From contig JBKPDW010000193.1 in assembly GCA_046728115.1 (NCBI GenBank), positions 1 through 14,200 on the forward strand: DNA of 14,200 nucleotides, given 5' to 3'. Positions 7,094-14,200 of this stretch are shown here, piece by piece. The position numbers and the translations under genes are program-made. The DNA comes from CAVSWN01 sp046728115. Its GTDB lineage: Bacteria; Acidobacteriota; Vicinamibacteria; Vicinamibacterales; CAVVIG01. Below the pieces are notes generated by a model. That model was not told where the DNA came from. It did no database searches and worked only from the letters and a program-made list of their open reading frames with translations. Positions within the stretch are counted from its first letter, which is position 1, and the number at the start of each line of letters is the position of its first letter.

Positions 7094-7449
7094 GCCGACA
7101 CTGCACGCCACTCTCCATTCCGCCGTGCCCACACGTCGGTATACCGTCCCGACCTGACGAGGCCATCCTGCGTGGTATAGCTCGTTCGCGCGTGAATGAT
7201 GGCGATATCGCCCAGAATCCGGACGATCACGTCATGAGCTTCGAGGCCGGAGATCGTGACGGGCTGCGCCGTCACCTCGAGAAACCGCTTCCGATCCAGC
7301 AGGGAGCCATCAGTCTGGGAACAGAGAAAATCGTCGGCGAGAATCTCATCGAACCGCCGAACGTCGGAGTTTTGCACCGACCGGACGTAATCGCGATTCA
7401 AGTCCAGGAGCACGTCGCGATCCGACCTCGAGGCCGTTGCGGTCTGCAT
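7075..7449 (-). CDS. SnoaL/DUF4440-like NTF2-fold protein
   Basis: This 124-residue protein starts at an ATG preceded by an AGGGAGA site. The pattern is that of the DUF4440/SnoaL-like group. A helix with LLDLNRDYVRSVQNSDVRRF is followed by DEILADDFLCSQTDGSLLDRK (split at 34-54), FLEVTAQ, then strands VIVRILGDIAIIHARTSYT and the closing GRYTDVWARRNGEWRAVSAHVT. The phrase Y-T-D-V-W-x-R-x-x-G-x-W is the family hallmark. The fold typically binds small hydrophobic ligands or catalyses simple isomerisations; no catalytic residues can be assigned. The start is only 14 nt behind the stop of the hybrid histidine kinase on the same strand, so the two are probably one transcript. Upstream extension of this frame into the kinase gene is a shadow and was discarded. 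Confidence 0.82.
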   Translation of the reverse strand: MQTATASRSDRDVLLDLNRDYVRSVQNSDVRRFDEILADDFLCSQTDGSLLDRKRFLEVTAQPVTISGLEAHDVIVRILGDIAIIHARTSYTTQDGLVRSGRYTDVWARRNGEWRAVSAHVTRG

Positions 7450-7463
7450 GGCAATCTCCCTTG

Positions 7464-9680
7464 CTATCCAATCGCCTCGAGCAGGGTCGGGATCTCGACC
7501 GGCTTGACGAAGAACGCATCGAAGCCGGCGGCTCGAGCGGCCTCGATATCCTGCACCTGACCGTAGCCGGTCAGGGCGATCAGGCGGATGGGTCCATTGT
7601 TGGCGGTCGATCGCAGCGTTCGCGCGAGCTCGAAGCCATCCATCTCCGGCAGCCCGATATCGAGCACCGCCACGCGCGGGCGCAGGCGCCGGGCGAGTTC
7701 GAGCGCCTCGCCGGATGTCGACGCACCGAACACGTCGAGCCCGGCCTCCTTCAACGTGTCGAGCATCATCTCGAGCGCATCGGGGTTGTCGTCCACCACC
7801 ATCACGCGGCCGATCTCCGCCTGCCGTGGAGGCGTCAGGCCCGCGTCCTTCTCCTTCGCTGGCGCCGCCCGGGCCGATAACGGAAGCCTCACGGTGAACG
7901 TGCTGCCCTGATTGGTTCCGGCGCTCTTCGCTTCGATCGTGCCGCCATGCAACTCCACGAGCGTCCGCACAACGGCCAGGCCGAGTCCGAGCCCGCCCTG
8001 GCGTCGATCGAGCCCGCGCTGGCCCTGCACGAAGAGATCGAACACCTGCGGCACGAGGTCGGCCGTCATGCCGATGCCATTGTCGCGGCATTCGATGATC
8101 ACTTCGCCGTTCTCCCTGCGCGCGCGCAGCACGACGTGGCCGTGCGGCTCGGAGTATTTTGCGGCGTTCGTCAGAAGATTCGACAGCACCTGTGCAATGC
8201 GGATCCGGTCGGCGTCGATGATGATCCCGGATGGAACATCCACTTCCAGCTGGTGATGCTTTTCGGCGAACATCGGACCGGTCATCTCGACGGCTCTCGC
8301 CACCACCTCGGCGAGATCGAAGCGTTCGCGCCGTAATTCGATGGCGCCGCGCTGCAAGCGCGACACGTCGAGCAGATCGTCCACCAGGCGCGCCATGTGT
8401 CGAATCTGTCGCTCGAGAATCTCGCGTTCGCGCGCCGCGACCGCGATGCCGCGCAGCTTCATCAGGTGCAAGGCGGTCAGTGCCGGCGCGAGCGGATTCC
8501 GCAGCTCGTGGCCGAGCATCGCGAGGAACTGGTCCTTGGCCCGATCGGCCGCTTCCGCTTCGGCGCGCGCCGCGTCGGCGCGCGCAACCTGTTCATCACG
8601 TTCGCGCTGACGCGTCTCGAGCAGCGCTGCCGAGCGCTTGAGCGCGTCGAGCAGACGCTGCAGCTCGGTCACGCGCGAGCCGACTGGCGAAGGGTGCCGG
8701 CCGCCCGCGAGCGCTTCGGCTTCCGCAACCGACTTCGAGATGTCGTGTGTGATCCGCCGCGAGATGAGAAACGCGCCCCCGCCTCCCAGCCCGACGAGGA
8801 GGACGGCGATTGCCAGGAGCGCGATCATCGACTGCCGAAACGGTGCATCTACCACCGACGCCTGCACGGCCACGCCGGCAATCCAGCGGGACATGGGCGC
8901 CCGGCTGAAGGCACCCCACACGGCCGTTCCGTCCAGCGAAATATCCTTGTAGACTCCCTGGTCCGCTGCGGCCGACCGCTGCAGAAACCCTGCGGTGCCT
9001 TTCTGTCCGATGAAGCGCTCGGGATCACGCGAGCGCGCCACGAGCACGCCGGAAGGGTCGACGATGCCGCGCACCCATTCATCGGTCACGGAGGATTGCC
9101 GCCGGAGGACATCAGCAAAGCTGTTCGATGTGATCCACGCGGTGACGATGTAAGTGACGCGATCATTGCGAACGACGGGCACTCGAACCGGAAATCCGAG
9201 TTCCCTCGTGATTTGTCCGACCCGCAGGGTGCCGATCGCCGGTGCCCTCGAGGTAACCGCACGATCGAAGCTGTCGCGATCGGCGACTGCCGGCAATGCC
9301 TCGCCGAGGGGCACCGACGTGTTGAACGTCTGCTGGCCGTCGGGCTTCGCCAAGGTGACCGCGACCCAGGTGGGCTGCATCGGCAGGAGGTGCCGTGCCT
9401 GGTCGTAGAACAGCGGCACGTCGTCGTCGGTGAGACGGTCTGATTGTCCGAGCCCTTGGAGCGCGCGGATCGTGCCGCCCAGTTCCGCGTCCACCAGCGC
9501 GGCTTCCGCGTGCGCCGCTTCGAGGAGCTGCCGTTCGACGGAAGATCGATTGTCGGCGACCACGCGGCGGACGAGAGAGGCGGCGACAAGAAGCGTCGGC
9601 AGCAGCGTGCCGATGACCAGCAGCAGGAGTAGCGCACGCACCGAGAACGTACGCGCCGGTCTAACTGCCGGGCCTCTCAT
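7464..9680 (-). CDS. Hybrid sensor histidine kinase with periplasmic Cache-like domain and C-terminal receiver
   Basis: The 738-residue protein is counted from the ATG at 9678-9680. TM1 is at about 15-38, a periplasmic dCache-like sensor at about 40-284 (TWVAVTLAKPDGQQTFN, WVRGIVDPSGVLVARSRDPE) and TM2 at about 285-310. A coiled linker follows at about 315-385. The HisKA H-box FLAMLGHELRNPL has phospho-acceptor His391. The HATPase carries the N-box SNLLTNAAK (Asn505), G1 DNGIG (533) and G2 GGLGLGLAV (562 onward). The receiver (about 625-738) has the acidic pair Asp630-631, phospho-acceptor Asp674 (VLDIGLPEMDG), Thr704 and Lys726. All key residues are present, so autophosphorylation and internal phosphotransfer are expected. 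No output domain is attached and no partner regulator is adjacent. The start is uncertain: no Shine-Dalgarno precedes it and the frame stays open to an ATG at 9899. Confidence 0.92.
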   Translation of the reverse strand: MRGPAVRPARTFSVRALLLLLVIGTLLPTLLVAASLVRRVVADNRSSVERQLLEAAHAEAALVDAELGGTIRALQGLGQSDRLTDDDVPLFYDQARHLLPMQPTWVAVTLAKPDGQQTFNTSVPLGEALPAVADRDSFDRAVTSRAPAIGTLRVGQITRELGFPVRVPVVRNDRVTYIVTAWITSNSFADVLRRQSSVTDEWVRGIVDPSGVLVARSRDPERFIGQKGTAGFLQRSAAADQGVYKDISLDGTAVWGAFSRAPMSRWIAGVAVQASVVDAPFRQSMIALLAIAVLLVGLGGGGAFLISRRITHDISKSVAEAEALAGGRHPSPVGSRVTELQRLLDALKRSAALLETRQRERDEQVARADAARAEAEAADRAKDQFLAMLGHELRNPLAPALTALHLMKLRGIAVAAREREILERQIRHMARLVDDLLDVSRLQRGAIELRRERFDLAEVVARAVEMTGPMFAEKHHQLEVDVPSGIIIDADRIRIAQVLSNLLTNAAKYSEPHGHVVLRARRENGEVIIECRDNGIGMTADLVPQVFDLFVQGQRGLDRRQGGLGLGLAVVRTLVELHGGTIEAKSAGTNQGSTFTVRLPLSARAAPAKEKDAGLTPPRQAEIGRVMVVDDNPDALEMMLDTLKEAGLDVFGASTSGEALELARRLRPRVAVLDIGLPEMDGFELARTLRSTANNGPIRLIALTGYGQVQDIEAARAAGFDAFFVKPVEIPTLLEAIG

Positions 9681-10130
9681 ACAGGAAACGTTACCACGCG
9701 CAAGGCGGACCCGTACGGTGAGGCCAGCGCTGCCCCTGAAAGGGTGTTTCCTTAAGAATTCGAGCCCGTTCCCCCCAATGGGCGCGAGTTGCGATTCAAT
9801 CTCAGGCAACGTCCTCGTGAACAGCCGAACGACCATGGCGATCGCCAAGCGCGTCCCTGGACGATCGGCGACGGCGACGACCGACAGCGTCGATTGCATG
9901 ATGATGTGCCGGTCCAGCCTGGCGCGCGACGACCGTCGATCCGATGGTTGCGCTGCGCACCGATTGAGACATCACGAAGTCTGTTCCTCGAACCCGCAAA
10001 CGAAGCCTGGTGCATCGTCGTCGCGCGACATGCCAGTGGGATCGATGTCCACGGTCGTGGCGAGTTGCGCGGCGATATCCCAACGGCTTCCAACGGCGTG
10101 AGAGAATGGGGACCCAGCGTAACGATTCCC
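9681..10130. other. 450-nt divergent intergenic region, no convincing gene
   Basis: This separates the starts of the minus-strand kinase and the plus-strand hydrolase and must hold both promoters, but I see no convincing -35/-10 pair on either strand. Open frames exist on both strands, including an upstream extension of the kinase frame to 9899 and of the hydrolase frame to 9789. Neither extension shows recognisable domain features. It may contain decayed coding sequence. Confidence 0.5.
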
Positions 10131-10988
10131 ATGAAACTCCTTCGTTTCGGCGATCCCGGCATCGAGCGGCCCGGCCTTGAGCTGTCCGATGGCACGCGAG
10201 TCGATGTGTCCCGGTTTGGCGAAGACTACGATGAACGATTTTTCGGCAGCGGCGGGCTGCAGCGCCTTCGGGAGTGGGCGAGTCGCGAAGCCTCCACCGC
10301 TCCCGTTGTCCCATCGGAGATCCGGCTCGGTGCGCCCATCGTTCGCCCCAGCAAGATCGTCTGCATCGGCCTCAACTACCGGGACCATGCCGCTGAAAGC
10401 AAGATGGAGATCCCCAGGGAGCCCGTGATTTTCCTGAAGGCCTCGTCGTCGCTCTGCGGGCCCAATGACCCCGTAGTCATTCCGCGCGACGGGTCGAAGC
10501 TGGACTGGGAGGTCGAACTTGCGGTTGTCGTTGCCAGACGCATGACCTACGCGTCGCGCGACGATGCGCTCGCCGGCATTGCCGGATACGTTCTGCACAA
10601 CGATTATTCCGAGCGCGCCTTCCAGCTGGAACGCGGCGGGCAATGGGTGAAGGGAAAAAGCGCCGATACATTCGCGCCGCTTGGTCCGTTTCTCGCCACC
10701 GTGGAGGAGATTTCCGACCCGCAGCGCCTACGCCTCTGGCTGAAGGTCAACGGGCAGCCGAGACAGGACGGCACGACGGCCAACATGATTTTCGACGTGC
10801 CGACGCTTGTCAGCTACGTCAGTCAATTCATGACGCTTCTACCTGGTGACGTGATCAGCACCGGCACGCCTGCGGGGGTTGGGCTGGGCATGAAGCCCGG
10901 GCCTGTGTACCTGGCGCCTGGCGATGTTGTCACGCTGGGGATCGATGGGCTGGGCGAATCACGTCAGACGGTGGTTGCCTACAGCTGA
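10131..10988 (+). CDS. Fumarylacetoacetate hydrolase (FAH) family enzyme
   Basis: This 285-residue protein starts at MKLLRFGDPGIERPGLE, the typical start of this subgroup; the longer upstream frame is not family-like. An N-terminal domain of about 65 residues precedes the FAH fold. The core contains KIVCIGLNYRDHAAES (75-90), EPVIFLKASSSLCGPNDPV (97-115), DWEVELAVVV (125-134), HNDYSER (156-162) and KGKSADTFAPLGP (174-186). It closes with STGTPAGVG (243-251). The divalent metal ligands Glu127, Glu129 and Asp158 are present, so it should be catalytically active on a 2,4-dioxo or hydroxymuconate-type acid, cleaving or isomerising a C-C bond. Similarity in the N-terminus points to the 2,4-didehydro-3-deoxy-L-rhamnonate / ureidoglycolate lyase-like subgroup, but the exact substrate is not settled. 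No sugar-degradation genes are nearby. No ribosome-binding site is obvious. Confidence 0.88.
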   Translation: MKLLRFGDPGIERPGLELSDGTRVDVSRFGEDYDERFFGSGGLQRLREWASREASTAPVVPSEIRLGAPIVRPSKIVCIGLNYRDHAAESKMEIPREPVIFLKASSSLCGPNDPVVIPRDGSKLDWEVELAVVVARRMTYASRDDALAGIAGYVLHNDYSERAFQLERGGQWVKGKSADTFAPLGPFLATVEEISDPQRLRLWLKVNGQPRQDGTTANMIFDVPTLVSYVSQFMTLLPGDVISTGTPAGVGLGMKPGPVYLAPGDVVTLGIDGLGESRQTVVAYS

Positions 10989-11009
10989 ATCGTTCGATTG
11001 CCCTTCCTC

Positions 11010-11038
11010 GCTGCCGGCGCACGATCAGAGCCGGCGGC
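11010..11038. other. Hairpin between the FAH and PEP-utilising genes
   Basis: GCTGCCGGC and GCCGGCGGC can form a 9-bp stem (one G-U pair) with an 11-nt loop, 21 nt after the FAH stop and 25 nt before the next start. No T-tract follows. It could attenuate read-through or protect the upstream mRNA end, but may be chance in GC-rich DNA. Confidence 0.25.
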
Positions 11039-11063
11039 CCCGCTGAAATGACCGCCGTCGCAT

Positions 11064-13664
11064 ATGCTGTTGTCAGACGTGACCCTGTTCAAGACGTTGG
11101 ATACCCTCGATGCGAGCGATCAGCCGCGCATTGGCGGCAAGGCCTATAACTGCGCGCGGCTCAAGCAAGCGGGATTTCCCGTCCCTGACGGTCTGGTCGT
11201 TCCCACCGATGCCCTCGACGCGCAGATTCGAGCGATCCCTGCCGAATCGTGGTTCGACTCGCTGCCGGCGGACACCGTGTTCGCCATTCGATCCTCGGGA
11301 GTCGGCGAAGACAGCGACGGACATTCCTTTGCCGGCATTCACGAGACTCAGCTGAATGTCCATCGCGATCGGATCGTCAACGCGGTGATGCGCTGTCGCG
11401 AATCCGCACAGTCGGAACAGGCGCGCGCGTACCGCGAAGCCCGGCACCTCAGCGCGGACGACCTGGCCATCGGCGTGCTCGTGCAGCGGATGGTGCCCGC
11501 GCTGATCTCGGGCGTCGCGTTCACCGTCAATCCGACTACCGGGGCGGACGAACTCGTCATCAACGCCGCGCCTGGCCTGGGCGAAGCGCTCGTGAGCGGT
11601 CGCGTTACGCCGGACGAGTACCGTCTGCGGAAGAGTGATTTCGGCATCATTTCATCGCGACGGGTGCGGGACACATCCGATCCGCTGGATCTGGTTGTAC
11701 TTGGCCGATTGCTGCTTCGCACCGAGCGCTACTACGGCGCCGCGCAGGACGTCGAGTGGTGCCACGACGGCGCGCAGTTCTGGATCGTCCAGTCTCGCCC
11801 GGTCACGTCCGCTCATCGGGTTCCACAACCTGCACTTCGCGCTCCGCATTCGGCCGGGCACTCCGGGGCATCGGCAGAGGTTGCCCTCCACTCAGCCATC
11901 AGCGATCAGCAACGCGCACTCGCGGTTCCCGATCCCGAATGGACGCGCGCGAATCTCGCGGAAGTCCTTCCCGACCAGCTCTCGCCGCAGAGCGTCGCCG
12001 CGTACACGGAGATGCTGAATCGTGGCCAGCGGAAGTTCATGGGCCGTCTGCTCGCACCCGATTCCGAGTTGGGCCCGATGTTCGGGGCTTTTCACGGCCG
12101 CCTGTACATGAACCTGTCGCAGATGAGACGCGTTGCGTCCATCCTGCGGGCGCCCGCGGCCAACGTCCTGCGTTCGCTCGGGCACTCAGAGGCGATTCAG
12201 CCCGACGACGAAGTCGTGAAGCCGTCGTCGCTCGGAGTACTGCTTCGATGCTTGCCTGATTTGATTCGCACAGCCAGCTACGACGCCCGAGCAGAAACGC
12301 TGCTGCGACGCCACGAGAAGCAGACGCGCGAGGCGATCGGACGCATCACAGCCACGGACCCGCGAACGATGTCCGATGGCGACATCTGGAAAATGATCCA
12401 GTGGTGGATCGACATTGGCCCGGACGCAATTCAGATCGTCTTCATCATGAGCGGTGTCCTGTTTCGCGAGACGGCCATCCGAAAGGCCTGTGTGGCCGTT
12501 GGGTTCCCGTACGAGCGCCTCGTCTATCCGCAGCTGGCCGCCGGAGAACGATCCGTCAGCTCGCAGCAGGCGTTCGACCTCGTCGCGCTCGCCGACTCGG
12601 CCCGGCGCGAGCCTGCAGCCGTCAACTACCTGCTCGCCAACGACGGGACGTTCGCCGACTACCGCCAGCGATTGGAGGGCACGGCATTTCTGGAGCGGTT
12701 CGATCGGTTTCTCGACGAGTACGGGCATCGAGGGCGGTACGAATCGGACTGGTCACTGCCGCGAATGCATGAGAATCCCGCGCCCGCCTTGTTCGCGATC
12801 CGCGAACGCCTTCATGGCGCACCGCAAGACCTCCAGGCGATCGCGGCCCGACAGGAAGCCGAGGCTGCGGCGGCCTGGCGCGAATTCGAGGCGCGCCTCT
12901 CGTGGTGGCAACGGTTGACGCTTCTGCCGCTCACACGCGCGTATATGCGCCGATTGAAGAAACAGTATGTGTGGCGGGAGCAGGTGCGGTCCGATTTGAC
13001 GCGGGTTCTTCGTTACGCCCGTGAGTACCACCTGACGCTCGCCACTCGCTTCGTCGAACGAGGATGGATCGATCGGCGTGACGACTACTTCCTGCTCGAG
13101 CTTGGAGAAGTTGGCGAAGCGATCGGAAATCCGCGACAGGATCCGGGGCTGAGGGACATCGCGGGACGCCGCCGGGCGCAATTGTTGGCTGAACGCGATC
13201 TGGCCATGCCGCTGCTCATGCACGAGTCGGAGCTGCCGTCGTTGCTGGCCAGATCCAGGGAGACAAAGATCGACGGTACCGCGCTGACAGGATTGTGCGT
13301 CAGCCCGGGCCTGGTCGAGGCCGATGTCGTCGTGATGCGCGATCCCAGCGAGTTCGCTTCGATGAAGCGAGGTGCGATTCTGGTGGCGACCGCGACCGAC
13401 CCGTCCTGGACGCCTCTTTTCACCCTCGCATCGGGTGTCATCGTCGAAGTCGGCGGGATGTTGTCGCACGCATCGACGATTGCGCGCGAGTACGGGCTGC
13501 CGGCGCTCGCCAACGTCAAGGATGCCACGCGGCTCCTCAAGACCGGCGATCGAATCATGCTCGATGCGTCAGGGGGCCGTGCTGTTCGCGTCGAGATGAA
13601 CGTTCAATCGGCCCTGAGGATTTCGACTGGATCGAGCCGCGTAGCTCTCCGCGCCGGAACGTAG
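11064..13664 (+). CDS. PEP/pyruvate-binding phosphotransferase, rifampin phosphotransferase-like architecture
   Basis: This is an 866-residue protein. The N-terminal ATP-grasp (PPDK N-terminal) domain covers about 1-250, with IGGKAYNCARLKQAGFPVPDG (22-43, given in part), FAIRSSGVGED (73-83, Arg76), FAGIHETQLNV and WIVQSRPV (240-247). A linker at about 251-288 leads to a long helical middle domain starting WTRANLAEVLPDQLSP. The C-terminal swivelling His domain (about 770-860) has VATATDPSWTPL and the phosphohistidine loop GGMLSHASTIAREYGLPA with His802. This order and length match rifampin phosphotransferases, which use ATP to phosphorylate rifamycin and release AMP and phosphate. They also match uncharacterised PEP-synthase-like proteins, so the substrate is unproven. 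PEP synthase itself is ruled out because the C-terminal PEP/pyruvate barrel is absent. The last 61 nt overlap the convergent ABC permease gene. Confidence 0.85.
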   Translation: MLLSDVTLFKTLDTLDASDQPRIGGKAYNCARLKQAGFPVPDGLVVPTDALDAQIRAIPAESWFDSLPADTVFAIRSSGVGEDSDGHSFAGIHETQLNVHRDRIVNAVMRCRESAQSEQARAYREARHLSADDLAIGVLVQRMVPALISGVAFTVNPTTGADELVINAAPGLGEALVSGRVTPDEYRLRKSDFGIISSRRVRDTSDPLDLVVLGRLLLRTERYYGAAQDVEWCHDGAQFWIVQSRPVTSAHRVPQPALRAPHSAGHSGASAEVALHSAISDQQRALAVPDPEWTRANLAEVLPDQLSPQSVAAYTEMLNRGQRKFMGRLLAPDSELGPMFGAFHGRLYMNLSQMRRVASILRAPAANVLRSLGHSEAIQPDDEVVKPSSLGVLLRCLPDLIRTASYDARAETLLRRHEKQTREAIGRITATDPRTMSDGDIWKMIQWWIDIGPDAIQIVFIMSGVLFRETAIRKACVAVGFPYERLVYPQLAAGERSVSSQQAFDLVALADSARREPAAVNYLLANDGTFADYRQRLEGTAFLERFDRFLDEYGHRGRYESDWSLPRMHENPAPALFAIRERLHGAPQDLQAIAARQEAEAAAAWREFEARLSWWQRLTLLPLTRAYMRRLKKQYVWREQVRSDLTRVLRYAREYHLTLATRFVERGWIDRRDDYFLLELGEVGEAIGNPRQDPGLRDIAGRRRAQLLAERDLAMPLLMHESELPSLLARSRETKIDGTALTGLCVSPGLVEADVVVMRDPSEFASMKRGAILVATATDPSWTPLFTLASGVIVEVGGMLSHASTIAREYGLPALANVKDATRLLKTGDRIMLDASGGRAVRVEMNVQSALRISTGSSRVALRAGT

Positions 13665-14200
13665 CACGCGGCGGCCCCGACGAGAAGAAGCACCGTTGCG
13701 ACGGCGCCGTAGGTCAGAAAATCAGCGCCCCTCACGCCTGGCAGGACCGCGGAGAGCAGGCGACCGACGCCGACCGCCAACGTGCCGCCGATGACAGTAC
13801 CTAAACCGACCAGCGCGAGGCCTCGACGAAAAACGATGCCGAGGACATTCCAGGGCGCTGCGCCCAGCGCGAGCCGGACGCCAAATTCGCGTGTCTGCTG
13901 CGTCACTGCATAGGACGTGACGCCGTAGATGCCGACGGTCGACAGCAGCAAAGCGAGCACGGCGAACAACGACATCATCGCCATGGCGCTGGTATTCGGC
14001 AGCAGTGCGGCGTCGACGAGCTCGCGCATTGTCTTGATGTGGTACGCCGGCTGCGTTGGATCGACCGATGCCAGCGACGCACGAATGGCATCGGTGAATC
14101 GATCGGGATCGCCGGCGGTTCGCGCGGCGAGGAACATCATTGGCGACGGCGCCTGGGTGATCGGCACGTAGATTTCAGGTTCGGGACGCCTGGTGAGCTC
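13604..14200 (-). CDS. ABC transporter permease, C-terminal FtsX domain (ADOP / MacB-like; 5'-truncated by window edge)
   Basis: The frame is open through the right edge; 198 residues are visible. It begins within the periplasmic part (PEPEIYVPITQAP, LAARTAGDPDRFTDAIRASL, SVDPTQPAYHIKTMRELV). A final FtsX domain follows with three hydrophobic segments, near MSLFAVLALLLSTVGIYGV, LALVGLGTVIGGTLAVGV and YGAVATVLLLVGAAACYV. It carries the cytoplasmic coupling motif TREFGVRLALGAAPW and ends with PARRATRLDPVEILRAD. This is the standard C-terminus of the acidobacterial duplicated orphan permease family, which usually lacks a linked ATPase gene. The exported substrate is unknown. Its 3' end overlaps the plus-strand phosphotransferase gene by 61 nt. 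It could carry a GTG start at 14167, but the homologous sequence continues upstream of that, so this is an internal codon. Confidence 0.88.
   Translation of the reverse strand, partial: ELTRRPEPEIYVPITQAPSPMMFLAARTAGDPDRFTDAIRASLASVDPTQPAYHIKTMRELVDAALLPNTSAMAMMSLFAVLALLLSTVGIYGVTSYAVTQQTREFGVRLALGAAPWNVLGIVFRRGLALVGLGTVIGGTLAVGVGRLLSAVLPGVRGADFLTYGAVATVLLLVGAAACYVPARRATRLDPVEILRAD

Noticed and set aside
7450..8091. N-terminal extension of the SnoaL-like frame into the kinase gene
   Set aside because: Its first 214 codons overlap kinase receiver and ATPase coding sequence in another frame and are Arg/Gly-rich; the ATG at 7449 with a good ribosome-binding site gives a family-length protein.
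8397..9443. 348-codon plus-strand open frame opposite the hybrid kinase
   Set aside because: It is Arg/His-rich with no recognisable motif and mirrors the kinase codons.
9681..9899. Start of the hybrid kinase at the upstream ATG
   Set aside because: It would add 73 residues with no family-like feature ahead of the first membrane helix; kept only as an open question because the chosen start lacks a Shine-Dalgarno sequence.
1..14200. CRISPR arrays, tRNA or rRNA genes, and complete insertion sequences
   Set aside because: I found no regularly spaced direct repeats, no tRNA- or rRNA-like segments and no transposase-like protein.

Overview
The window is GC-rich, densely coded DNA that looks like a chromosomal segment of an Acidobacteriota-type bacterium (perhaps Vicinamibacteria). 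The clues are an ABC permease of the 'acidobacterial duplicated orphan permease' style at the right edge, a degraded N-terminus of the same family in the middle, and a sigma factor / membrane anti-sigma-like protein / TPR-CHAT triad of a kind common in that phylum. The assignment rests on family recognition, not on a database search. No tRNA, rRNA, CRISPR array or intact insertion sequence was seen.

Left part (1-4441, + strand): a three-gene cluster. The C-terminus of an RNA polymerase sigma-70-like factor is followed by a single-pass membrane protein with an anti-sigma-like N-terminus and an extracytoplasmic domain. A 1026-residue exported protein comes next, with a PPC-like domain, six 42-residue TPR units and a C-terminal CHAT caspase-like protease domain that keeps its His-Cys dyad. 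This is the most interesting system here: a plausible envelope-sensing circuit in which a secreted caspase-like protease could act with, or on, a transmembrane sigma regulator.

Centre (4442-7449): a GNAT acetyltransferase (+) converges on a minus-strand pair, a four-helix DUF1772-like membrane protein followed by a SnoaL/NTF2-like protein. Further right are a small exported, Ala/Thr/Ser/Pro-rich protein with a strong Shine-Dalgarno sequence and a terminator-like hairpin, the frameshifted remnant of an ABC permease N-terminus (+), and a second SnoaL/DUF4440-like protein (-). The last of these lies 14 nt behind a large hybrid histidine kinase.

Right part (7464-14200): the hybrid kinase (-) has Cache-like sensor, HisKA, HATPase and receiver domains. 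A 450-nt apparently non-coding divergent region separates it from a fumarylacetoacetate-hydrolase-family enzyme (+). Then comes an 866-residue PEP-synthase-like phosphotransferase with the domain order of rifampin phosphotransferase (+). Its 3' end overlaps, tail to tail, the end of the ABC permease gene (-) that runs off the right edge.
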